Below are positions 56,192 to 63,190 of a stretch of 64,000 nt of DNA, piece after piece. The notes beneath the pieces are model-generated. The model was not told the origin of the DNA. It saw nothing but the letters and a program-made list of their open reading frames with translations, and searched no databases. Position 1 is the first letter of the stretch, and each line of letters opens with the position of its first letter. A program made the translations under genes and the position numbers. This stretch comes from Haliea alexandrii (GTDB lineage: Bacteria > Pseudomonadota > Gammaproteobacteria > Pseudomonadales > Halieaceae): the NCBI RefSeq assembly GCF_003719295.1, contig NZ_RFLW01000001.1:682001-746000 (forward strand), in the 5' to 3' direction.

Positions 56192-56986
56192 CTAGGCAGG
56201 CCGTTTGGGCGGTAGCGGAATCAACCCGCTGGTTCGTGCCATATACTCGGCGTAGCCGGGCTTTTCCCGGGCCAGCTTCTTGTCCAGCGTTTTCTGCCCG
56301 GTGACGTTGACCACCAGATAACTGTAGGCCAGCGGGCCGATGACGGTGAGCCAGCCCAGCGGCACTTCGCAGGCGACCAGCCAGATTCCCCACCACACAC
56401 AGAGCTCACCGAAATAGTTGGGGTGCCGCGAGTAGCGCCAGAGCCCGGTGCACAGCACCGTGCCGCGGTTTTCCGGCTGGGCGCGAAAGCGCCGCAATTG
56501 TGCGTCCGCCACGGTTTCCACTACCAGCCCCAACAGCCAGAGCAGACTGCCCAGCATGGCCAGCAGGCCGATTTTGCTGGTGCCGGCAAACAGGCCCACC
56601 TGCACCGGCAGAGACGCCAGCCAGAGGACAACAGCCTGCAGCAGGAATACCTGGCGCAGGCTGAGCCAGATGAACGCGCGTTCGTTGTTTACCCAACTGC
56701 GCAGCTTGGTGTAGCGCGGGTCCTCGCCATGCCCCCAGTTCCGGCCGATAAGATGGGCTGTGATGCGCAGTGCCCACAGCAATACCATGGCCAGTAACAC
56801 CCATTGCAATGTGTTGTAAGCCGGCGCGAGCGCAAACGCGGTCAAGGTGACGGCGACAATGATCAGCGCGAAAAACATATCGATGATGCTGACATCGCGC
56901 AACGGAATGCTCGCCAGCCACAGCGCCAACGCACAGGCCAGGGCTACGGCCGCAGTAGCGCTGAATAAGGTCAGTAAATCCATCAT
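56192..56986 (-). CDS. DUF1295 membrane protein (steroid 5-alpha-reductase C-terminal-like)
   Basis: 264 residues with about six membrane helices. The C-terminal RYSRHPNYFGELCVWWGIWLVA with EKPGYAEYMARTSGLIPLPP is diagnostic of the DUF1295/ICMT/5-alpha-reductase group (NADPH-dependent reduction or methyl transfer on lipids). The start overlaps the SDR stop (ATGA). Substrate unknown; reduction of an enone in a steroid, terpenoid or similar hydrophobic compound is possible. Confidence 0.9.
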   Translation of the reverse strand: MMDLLTLFSATAAVALACALALWLASIPLRDVSIIDMFFALIIVAVTLTAFALAPAYNTLQWVLLAMVLLWALRITAHLIGRNWGHGEDPRYTKLRSWVNNERAFIWLSLRQVFLLQAVVLWLASLPVQVGLFAGTSKIGLLAMLGSLLWLLGLVVETVADAQLRRFRAQPENRGTVLCTGLWRYSRHPNYFGELCVWWGIWLVACEVPLGWLTVIGPLAYSYLVVNVTGQKTLDKKLAREKPGYAEYMARTSGLIPLPPKRPA

Positions 56987-57882
56987 TGGGCAAGGTCTCC
57001 GGCAAAATCGAGAAACAGGGCCATGGCGGAATCAAAATCCTGTGCTGGTGGAGTGGCGGCAAGTCGAGTCCAGGCGGCCTCCATCGCTTGCGGGCTGTCG
57101 CCTGACTCAACGGCTGCACTGATCAGGTTGCGTGCGCGGGCCAGGCGTCCACCGCCCGCAACGAGCACCTCCCCGTTGAGTGTGCAGCCATCACTGACCA
57201 GCCATGCGACCACCGGCGCCACGGCCTCTGCCGGCAGTTGACCGGCCAGCCCGGGTGGCAGGCTGCTGCGGGTCATGGCGGTGTTGGCGAAAGGCGCAAG
57301 GGTATTTACCCGTACGCCATGCGGCGCGCCCTCCAATGCCAGGGCGCGACACAGGCCGATCACTGCAGCTTTCGATGCCGAATACGCGGGCAGCCCGTGT
57401 TCGCCGTGCAGGCCGGCAGCGGAGCTGCTCACCACAATGGCGCCGCTGCCTTGCCCATACAGATGGCGGAAGGTCGGATGCAGCAACCAGGCGGTGCCCA
57501 TAAGGTTGATGTCGATGATGCGGCGAAATTCGTCGAGGCTCTGTTTGTGAAATGAGGAGGCTTCGGACACGCCCGCGTTGGCGATGACAATGTCCAGCCG
57601 GCCGTAGTGCTCAAGGGCCGTGGCCAGCAGGTCTTCGCCACAGCGCGGGTCGGCGGCATCGCTGTAGTCGGCAACGGCGCGGCCACCCTGTGCCACGATG
57701 TCGCGCACCACCGCATCCGCGCTGTGCACCGCTTCGCCGCTGTGGCGCCGGTTGTTTACCACCACCTGCGCCCCCCGGCGCGCCAGGTCCAGTGCATAGG
57801 CGCGGCCCAGCCCTTTGCCGGCGCCCGTCACAACGGCAACTTTGCCGGCGAGTGTGGTCTGCGCTGTGGAATCTGCTGACAT
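56983..57882 (-). CDS. Short-chain dehydrogenase/reductase
   Basis: 299 residues. Rossmann TGAGKGLGRAYALDLARRGA, NAGVSEASSF, catalytic Ser in VSSSAAGLHG and Tyr-x-x-x-Lys in PAYSASKAAV. VVNNRRHSGEAVHSADAVVRDI resembles the SDR domain of peroxisomal multifunctional enzyme-type 3-hydroxyacyl-CoA dehydrogenases. NAD(P)-dependent oxidation of a hydroxyl. First gene of a two-gene unit with the DUF1295 protein; motif copy 2 lies seven bases before its ATG. Confidence 0.92.
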   Translation of the reverse strand: MSADSTAQTTLAGKVAVVTGAGKGLGRAYALDLARRGAQVVVNNRRHSGEAVHSADAVVRDIVAQGGRAVADYSDAADPRCGEDLLATALEHYGRLDIVIANAGVSEASSFHKQSLDEFRRIIDINLMGTAWLLHPTFRHLYGQGSGAIVVSSSAAGLHGEHGLPAYSASKAAVIGLCRALALEGAPHGVRVNTLAPFANTAMTRSSLPPGLAGQLPAEAVAPVVAWLVSDGCTLNGEVLVAGGGRLARARNLISAAVESGDSPQAMEAAWTRLAATPPAQDFDSAMALFLDFAGDLAQ

Positions 57883-57889
57883 TATTTTT

Positions 57890-57903
57890 GTTACTTGTAT
57901 AAA
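57890..57903 (+). promoter_or_regulatory. Regulon motif copy 2
   Basis: GTTACTTGTATAAA, one change from the consensus GTTACTTGCATAAA. Placed directly before the SDR start codon, where a bound protein would block initiation or clearance. Confidence 0.65.
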
Positions 57904-57904
57904 G

Positions 57905-57917
57905 AGACTTTAAGTCT
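57905..57917. promoter_or_regulatory. 13-bp palindrome between SDR and dioxygenase genes
   Basis: AGACTT-T-AAGTCT, perfect inverted repeat in the divergent control region, between motif copies 2 and 3. Could be a half of the same control system or a site for another dimeric protein. Confidence 0.35.
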
Positions 57918-57954
57918 ATCCTGACTGCCGGTGCCTCGCAAGCACGTAGCATTT

Positions 57955-57968
57955 GATACTTGCATAAA
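57955..57968 (+). promoter_or_regulatory. Regulon motif copy 3
   Basis: GATACTTGCATAAA, 13 of 14 positions equal to the consensus. It covers the -35 box of the dioxygenase promoter. Confidence 0.7.
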
Positions 57969-57987
57969 AATACTCACTATCTATAAT
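57960..57987 (+). promoter_or_regulatory. Promoter of the carotenoid-oxygenase-type gene
   Basis: TTGCAT at 57960-57965, 16-base spacer, TATAAT at 57982-57987. The -35 box is part of motif copy 3. The distance to the start codon at 58048 is about 60 bases. Confidence 0.6.
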
Positions 57988-58047
57988 CAAGCCAAATCCA
58001 AGTGCGGCAGGGTGTATCCCGGCTGCCAGATGCCCCGGGGGAACCCT

Positions 58048-59574
58048 ATGCAAAGCCTGAGCAAATTTACCGAATACCCTTCCGTTGAGCAGTGCATCGG
58101 CGGGGTAACCCAGTTTGCGGATGCGCCGTCCTGGATCTACACCCTCGACAATCCCTACCTGCACGGGGTGTATGCGCCGACGACTGATGAACTCGATGTG
58201 TCGGGCCTGGCGGTGGAAGGCGAATTGCCGGCTGATCTCGAAGGGGCTTATTTCCGCAACGGTCCCAACCCCGTATTCGAGCCGAAGAACCGCTATCACC
58301 CCTTCGATGGCGACGGCATGGTGCACGGCGTGTACTTCCGCGACGGACAGGCGGCCTACCGCAACCGGTACGTGGATACGCTCGCATTGCAGGGAGAGCG
58401 CGCCGATGGCCGCTCCATCTCACCGGGGGTGATGGGCCCGTTCGACTACTCGCTCTCGCCCTTCGGCATCAAGGACACTTCGAACACGGATATTTTCATT
58501 TATAACGGCGACCTGATGAGCCTCTGGTACAACGCCGGTCACCCGTACAGACTGGATGCCCAAACGCTTGACACCAAGGGCTATTATGACCTTGAGGGCC
58601 GTGCGCAGCGACGCATGTCGGCGCACTCAAAGGTAGATCTGGCGACCGGTGACTTGCTGTTCTTCGACTACGGCGACCAGCCGCCCTACATGACCTATGG
58701 CGTGGCAGACCCCAGTGGCAAACTGAAGCACGAGGTGGCCATTGACCTGCCGGGCCCACGCCTGCCGCACGACATCGGTTTCACCACGAACTATACGATC
58801 CTGCACGACCTGCCCTTCTTTCACGACATGAATGTGCTGCGCCAGCACGGCTATCGTGTGCTCACGTTTCATCGCGATATCCCCACGCGCTTCGGCTTGA
58901 TCCCGCGCTACGGTGCGGGCAACGAGGTGCGCTGGTTCGAATGCGAACCCTGCTATATCCTCCACACCAGCAATGCCTGGGAGGCGGGCGACTGGGTAAT
59001 CATGGATGGCTGCCGCTCCACCAACCCCATGCCGGAAACCAAGCCCGGCGAGGGAGAGCTGGCGTCAATGCTGGCCTACATGCGCCTGGAGGCCAATAAC
59101 TACCGCTGGCGCTTCAACCTGCGCACGGGTGAGGTGCGTGAGGGCCCAATCGACGACCTCAACACCGAATTCAACAAGACCAACCCGCTCTATCACGGTC
59201 GCGCGAGCCGGTTCGCCTACCATCAGCACATTCCTCTGCACCACGAGGGCGGGCTCACATTGCGCTTCACCGGGCTGGTGAAATACGACAACGAAACCGG
59301 CAAGCGCTGGCAGTGGAATTACGGTCCGGGTGTATTCGGCAGCGAATCCGTATTCGCACCGCGCCGTGGCGCCACGGCGAGCACGGCGGAGGATGACGGG
59401 TATGTGATTACCCTGGTGACCGACAGCAACACCTGGCAATCGGATTGCCTGGTATTCGACGCCCGCGATATCGAGTCCGGGCCAGTCGCCCGGGTGCGCA
59501 TGCCGCATCGTGTGCCCTACGGGTTCCATGCGACCTGGGCGCGCGGCGAGGACCTGTGGCGCGCCGCACAGTAA
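58048..59574 (+). CDS. Carotenoid-cleavage/lignostilbene-type dioxygenase
   Basis: 508 residues from the ATG at 58048, preceded by GGGGGAA. Family signature (PF03055): AYFRNGPNPVFEPK and YHPFDGDGMVHGVYF, and the four iron-binding histidines in SAHSKVD (His193), LPHDIG (His241), ILHTSNAWE (His306) and YGFHATW (His494). The enzyme splits a C=C bond with O2 to give two aldehydes or ketones; family substrates include carotenoids, apocarotenoids and stilbenes. Cytosolic, no signal peptide. Divergent from the SDR unit; motif copy 3 lies in its promoter. Confidence 0.94.
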   Translation: MQSLSKFTEYPSVEQCIGGVTQFADAPSWIYTLDNPYLHGVYAPTTDELDVSGLAVEGELPADLEGAYFRNGPNPVFEPKNRYHPFDGDGMVHGVYFRDGQAAYRNRYVDTLALQGERADGRSISPGVMGPFDYSLSPFGIKDTSNTDIFIYNGDLMSLWYNAGHPYRLDAQTLDTKGYYDLEGRAQRRMSAHSKVDLATGDLLFFDYGDQPPYMTYGVADPSGKLKHEVAIDLPGPRLPHDIGFTTNYTILHDLPFFHDMNVLRQHGYRVLTFHRDIPTRFGLIPRYGAGNEVRWFECEPCYILHTSNAWEAGDWVIMDGCRSTNPMPETKPGEGELASMLAYMRLEANNYRWRFNLRTGEVREGPIDDLNTEFNKTNPLYHGRASRFAYHQHIPLHHEGGLTLRFTGLVKYDNETGKRWQWNYGPGVFGSESVFAPRRGATASTAEDDGYVITLVTDSNTWQSDCLVFDARDIESGPVARVRMPHRVPYGFHATWARGEDLWRAAQ

Positions 59575-59594
59575 CGGGCACGGCGTGTCCGATA

Positions 59595-59622
59595 TTGTAT
59601 TTCGGCCAGCTTGCGATAAACT
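59595..59622 (+). promoter_or_regulatory. Possible promoter of the TonB receptor gene
   Basis: TTGTAT at 59595-59600, 16-base spacer, TAAACT at 59617-59622. Motif copy 4 lies just downstream, a position that fits repression. Confidence 0.35.
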
Positions 59623-59629
59623 AAGTTCA

Positions 59630-59643
59630 TTAATGCAAGTAAC
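59630..59643 (-). promoter_or_regulatory. Regulon motif copy 4
   Basis: On the minus strand GTTACTTGCATTAA, one change from the consensus GTTACTTGCATAAA. It lies 50 bases before the TonB receptor start codon. Confidence 0.65.
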
Positions 59644-59693
59644 AAGGCGGGGTGGCTCCCGCCCCGATAATCATAAAACCCTGCGAGGCTACC

Positions 59694-62015
59694 ATGACGC
59701 ATTCCAAACTCCGTATTGCGATTCACACTCTGGCGACTGTGCCTTTTGCCCTGCCGATGCTGGCCCATGCCCAGCAACAGCTCGAAGAGGTGGTGGTCAC
59801 CGCCGAAAAGCGTGAACAGAGTATCCAGGATGTCCCCCTGTCCGTGGCGGCGCTCGCGGGCGACGACATCGAAGTGGGCAAGATCAGTGGCTTGAATGAC
59901 ATTGCCTTTCGCACGCCGGGCCTGACCTACAACCAGTTCAGCATCGGCGAGCCGCGCATTTACATTCGCGGTATCGGCAACAGTTCGGATTCCGCCGGCA
60001 GCGACCCGGCGGTGGGCGTGTTTCTGGACGAGGTCTATATCGGCCGCACGGGGGGCGTTGGTTTCGACTTGTTCGACCTCGAGCGCATCGAGATCCTGCG
60101 TGGCCCGCAGGGGACGCTGTATGGCAAGAACACCAACGGCGGCGCGATCAATATTGTGACCTCCCGTCCCAGCCAGGAAACCGAGGTGCGCGTGCGCGTG
60201 TCCACGGGCACTGACCAGCTACGACATTTCCAGGGCCTCGCCAGCGGCGGCTTGACTGACAAGGTGGCGGGCAAGATCGTCTACTCCTACCGCGACCGCG
60301 ATGGCTACGGCCGCAACGTCATCACCCCCGGCGACATCAGCACGCTTGGCAACCTTTCTCAAAGCACCATCATTGGTCCCAGCATCGGCGCGGAGGGTGC
60401 CGGGGAGCGGCGTGACGACGCGCGTTCGGTCAACGTACGCGGCCAGCTGTTGTTCGATATTACTGAGCGCGTTGATATGCTGCTGAGCGCTGACTACGCG
60501 CGCGATGAAACCGCCGGTCCCTGTCGTCACATCCAGAACGTGGACAACGCCATTGCCGGCCTCGGCCCGTTCTGGGAGCTCAATATGTCGGACGAGTACA
60601 AGGCCGATGAGCGCCATTGTGCAAGCCAGTTCGACACCTCGCAGAAGCGTGAGGTCAACGGCGTCATGGCGCGCCTGGAGGCAGACCTGGGTTGGTCCAA
60701 CCTCACCTCCATCACGGCCTGGCGCTCCAGTGAATACAACTGGGTGGATGATCTCACCGGGCTGCCGTTGAACAACCTGACGGCACCGTCTCCGCCCGGC
60801 GTGCCCCTGCCTCCGGGCTTCTTCACCACGCCCGGCAACGTGATCAACGGTGCCGAGGAAGACGCCTCGCAGTTTTCCCAGGAATTCCGTTTGGCCGGCA
60901 ACACTGATCGCTTCAACTGGTTGGCTGGCGTGTTCTTCATGGAAGAGGATGTAGAGCGCGGTGAGGAATTCTACACCCAGTACAGCACCCCGCTGCAGGG
61001 GCTTGGACTTGCGGCCGTAGGCGATGTGCTGTTTACCCAGGACAACACCACAACCAGCTATGCCGTATACGGCCAGGTCGACTGGTCCTTCACCGATCAG
61101 CTGACACTGACCTATGGCGTGCGCTGGGCCGAGGACGAAAAGGAGATCACTCAGAACTCCATCGACCTGCTGGGCACCACGCCTTCCGGGGTGCCGCTGA
61201 TCCTGCCGTCCTTTGCCGCGCCCGTGTCGGCCGATGATTCGTGGTCGGAAGTGACGCATAAACTGTCTCTGGCCTACCGGCCAACGGATGACCTGATGCT
61301 CTACGCCACGTACTCCGAGGGCTTCAAGAGCGGTGCCTTCCAGTCACAGACCAACCTCGCCAGCGTGGCAACGCAGCCGGTAGACCCGGAGGTGGTGGAA
61401 AACATCGAAGTGGGCATGAAGTCCTCGTGGTGGGATCGTCGGCTGCAGTTCAATCTCTCCTACTACGACATGGACTACGAGGACCTGCAGGTGTTTGAGC
61501 TGAACAGCCGTTTCCTGCTCGTGCTGCTGAATGCGCAGGCGGAATCGAAGGGTGTGGAGGCCTCAATCGACCTGGTGCCGATCGAAAACCTGACCTTGAA
61601 CGCCAGCTACAACTGGAGTGACGCCACCTTCAAGGAGTTTACCAACTCCAATGGTCTGGACCTTGCCGGTCGCGATCTGCCTTTTGCACCGGATGCTGCC
61701 CTCACCACAACGGCCAATTACCGGGTCAACCTCAACAATGGCAGTGCGCTCGATTTCGGCGTCAGCTACAGCTGGAAAGACGAATATTTTACCGGACCAC
61801 AGAATCGGTCGGTGGAGCGTCAGGCGGCGATTGAGCTGCTGGACGCCAGTGTCAGCTGGACGAGTGCAGATGGTTCCCTGGCGGTGGACGTATGGGGCAA
61901 GAACCTGAACGACGAATTACAGGTCAGTAGCCGTATCGTCGACCCTACCGGAGTCACCTCCGAGTATTACATGCCGCCGCGTACCGCGGGCGTAACGCTG
62001 ACCAAGAGCTTCTGA
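59694..62015 (+). CDS. TonB-dependent outer-membrane receptor
   Basis: 773 residues from the ATG at 59694. Signal peptide ends LAHAQ; the TonB-box/plug start EEVVVTAEKREQSIQDVPLSV is typical of the sphingomonad/Caulobacter-like group that imports hydrophobic or glycosidic compounds. Plug marks RIYIRGIGNSSDSAGSDPAV, IEILRGPQGTLYGKNTNGGAINIVT, then a 22-strand barrel ending in PPRTAGVTLTKSF with terminal Phe. Likely brings the dioxygenase substrate across the outer membrane. Motif copy 4 stands upstream. Confidence 0.95.
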   Translation: MTHSKLRIAIHTLATVPFALPMLAHAQQQLEEVVVTAEKREQSIQDVPLSVAALAGDDIEVGKISGLNDIAFRTPGLTYNQFSIGEPRIYIRGIGNSSDSAGSDPAVGVFLDEVYIGRTGGVGFDLFDLERIEILRGPQGTLYGKNTNGGAINIVTSRPSQETEVRVRVSTGTDQLRHFQGLASGGLTDKVAGKIVYSYRDRDGYGRNVITPGDISTLGNLSQSTIIGPSIGAEGAGERRDDARSVNVRGQLLFDITERVDMLLSADYARDETAGPCRHIQNVDNAIAGLGPFWELNMSDEYKADERHCASQFDTSQKREVNGVMARLEADLGWSNLTSITAWRSSEYNWVDDLTGLPLNNLTAPSPPGVPLPPGFFTTPGNVINGAEEDASQFSQEFRLAGNTDRFNWLAGVFFMEEDVERGEEFYTQYSTPLQGLGLAAVGDVLFTQDNTTTSYAVYGQVDWSFTDQLTLTYGVRWAEDEKEITQNSIDLLGTTPSGVPLILPSFAAPVSADDSWSEVTHKLSLAYRPTDDLMLYATYSEGFKSGAFQSQTNLASVATQPVDPEVVENIEVGMKSSWWDRRLQFNLSYYDMDYEDLQVFELNSRFLLVLLNAQAESKGVEASIDLVPIENLTLNASYNWSDATFKEFTNSNGLDLAGRDLPFAPDAALTTTANYRVNLNNGSALDFGVSYSWKDEYFTGPQNRSVERQAAIELLDASVSWTSADGSLAVDVWGKNLNDELQVSSRIVDPTGVTSEYYMPPRTAGVTLTKSF

Positions 62016-62033
62016 TTACGGCGTGCGGCTTCG

Positions 62034-62076
62034 GGGCTTGCACCCCCGTAGCAAACATGTGGTGTGTTGCAAGCCC
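62034..62076. promoter_or_regulatory. Inverted repeat between TonB receptor and HxlR genes
   Basis: GGGCTTGCA at 62034-62042 and its exact complement TGCAAGCCC at 62068-62076 with a 25-base loop. No T run follows, so an ordinary terminator is doubtful. Both arms contain CTTGCA, which also is the core of the regulon motif, so an autoregulatory site is conceivable. Confidence 0.4.
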
Positions 62077-62174
62077 AAATGCGAACGACGCGGGTGGAGG
62101 CTCGCGTCGCTTTCACCTAAGATGCTCGCCATGAAAACGCCACACTTCACCGTCAATCCTGCCTGTGGCCACGC

Positions 62175-63116
62175 ATGGACAAACTGAGAACCCGCGCCAG
62201 TTCTATCAACCGTGCCCTGGACCAGGTAGGAGACAAATGGTGTCTGCTGATCATCCAGGAAGTGTTCTGGGGCGTGAATACGTTCAGCGGCATGCTCGAG
62301 GCCACCGGCGTATCTCGCGGCGTGTTGTCCAACCGGCTCAAATGGTTGCAGGCGCAGGATTGCCTGCGCAAGCGTGTTGCCACAGGGGGAGGCCGTCACC
62401 CGGTCTATCACCTCACCCGCAAGTCGGTCGACCTGTACCAGATGTCGCTGATGGCGGTGGCCTGGGAAGAGCGGTATTTTCCGCCGCCAGAGGCGGGCAA
62501 GGTGCATTTGCGCCACCGGTCCTGTGGCAACACCCTGCACCCGCGGTTGCGCTGTGGCACCTGCCGGCAGGACGTACACGGGCGTGATGTCGCCTATCAC
62601 CCTGGCCCTGGTGCCACCCGCGATATACGCGACAAGAAAGTGCGGCGGCGTTCCTCACTGTCGGCGTCGGACGTGCCGGGGGAGCACAGCGTGTACCGCA
62701 ACCTGATCGATCTGGTAGGAGACCGCTGGACGGCAAACCTGATCGCGCTCGCCTTCCACGGTTTGCAGCGCTTCGACGAGTTTCACCAGGAACTGCCGGT
62801 GGCGACCAATATTCTTGCCGACCGCATGCGGTTTCTGGTCCAGCAGGGCGTTTTTGTTACACGGCCTTATCAGCAGCGGCCGCTGCGTCAGGGGTATGAG
62901 CTCACCGAAAAGGGCTGGGATCTGTTCCCTTACTTCCTGACGTTACTGCAGTGGGGTGATCGCTGGTGTGACCCCAGCGGTGCGGGTCGCCCCATGTGTC
63001 TGACCCATACACTGTGTGGCGAAAACCTGTACGGTGAGGTGGTCTGCAACCACTGTGGTGAAGAGCTCAGCGCCCACTATGTCGATTTCAGTATCGGGCC
63101 AACGCAAGACGTATAG
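62175..63116 (+). CDS. Tandem HxlR-family transcriptional regulator
   Basis: 313 residues containing two HxlR winged-helix domains in one chain: about residues 8-95 (LDQVGDKWCLLIIQEVFWGVNTFSGM, then GVSRGVLSNRLKWLQ) and about 172-265 (IDLVGDRWTANLIALAFHGLQRFDEF, then VATNILADRMRFLVQQGVF). Each is followed by a zinc-ribbon-like segment (HRSCGNTLHPRLRCGTCRQ and HTLCGENLYGEVVCNHCGEEL). HxlR proteins normally bind DNA as homodimers; the fused pair would be a built-in dimer. It lies inside the cluster whose five units share the 14-base motif, so it is the best candidate to bind it. Effector unknown. Confidence 0.92.
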   Translation: MDKLRTRASSINRALDQVGDKWCLLIIQEVFWGVNTFSGMLEATGVSRGVLSNRLKWLQAQDCLRKRVATGGGRHPVYHLTRKSVDLYQMSLMAVAWEERYFPPPEAGKVHLRHRSCGNTLHPRLRCGTCRQDVHGRDVAYHPGPGATRDIRDKKVRRRSSLSASDVPGEHSVYRNLIDLVGDRWTANLIALAFHGLQRFDEFHQELPVATNILADRMRFLVQQGVFVTRPYQQRPLRQGYELTEKGWDLFPYFLTLLQWGDRWCDPSGAGRPMCLTHTLCGENLYGEVVCNHCGEELSAHYVDFSIGPTQDV

Positions 63117-63119
63117 CTC

Positions 63120-63133
63120 GTTACTTGCATAAA
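63120..63133 (+). promoter_or_regulatory. Regulon motif copy 5
   Basis: GTTACTTGCATAAA, exact consensus, between the HxlR stop codon and the PaaN-like gene, 57 bases before its start. TTGCAT at 63125-63130 could be a -35 box with a weak -10 (GACACT) 16 bases later. The following ACATACT also occurs, with one change, after copy 3. Confidence 0.7.
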
Positions 63134-63190
63134 CATACTGTGCTGTGACACTGTGCACGGCGAGAACCGTAACAACCCACGGAGAGCCCG

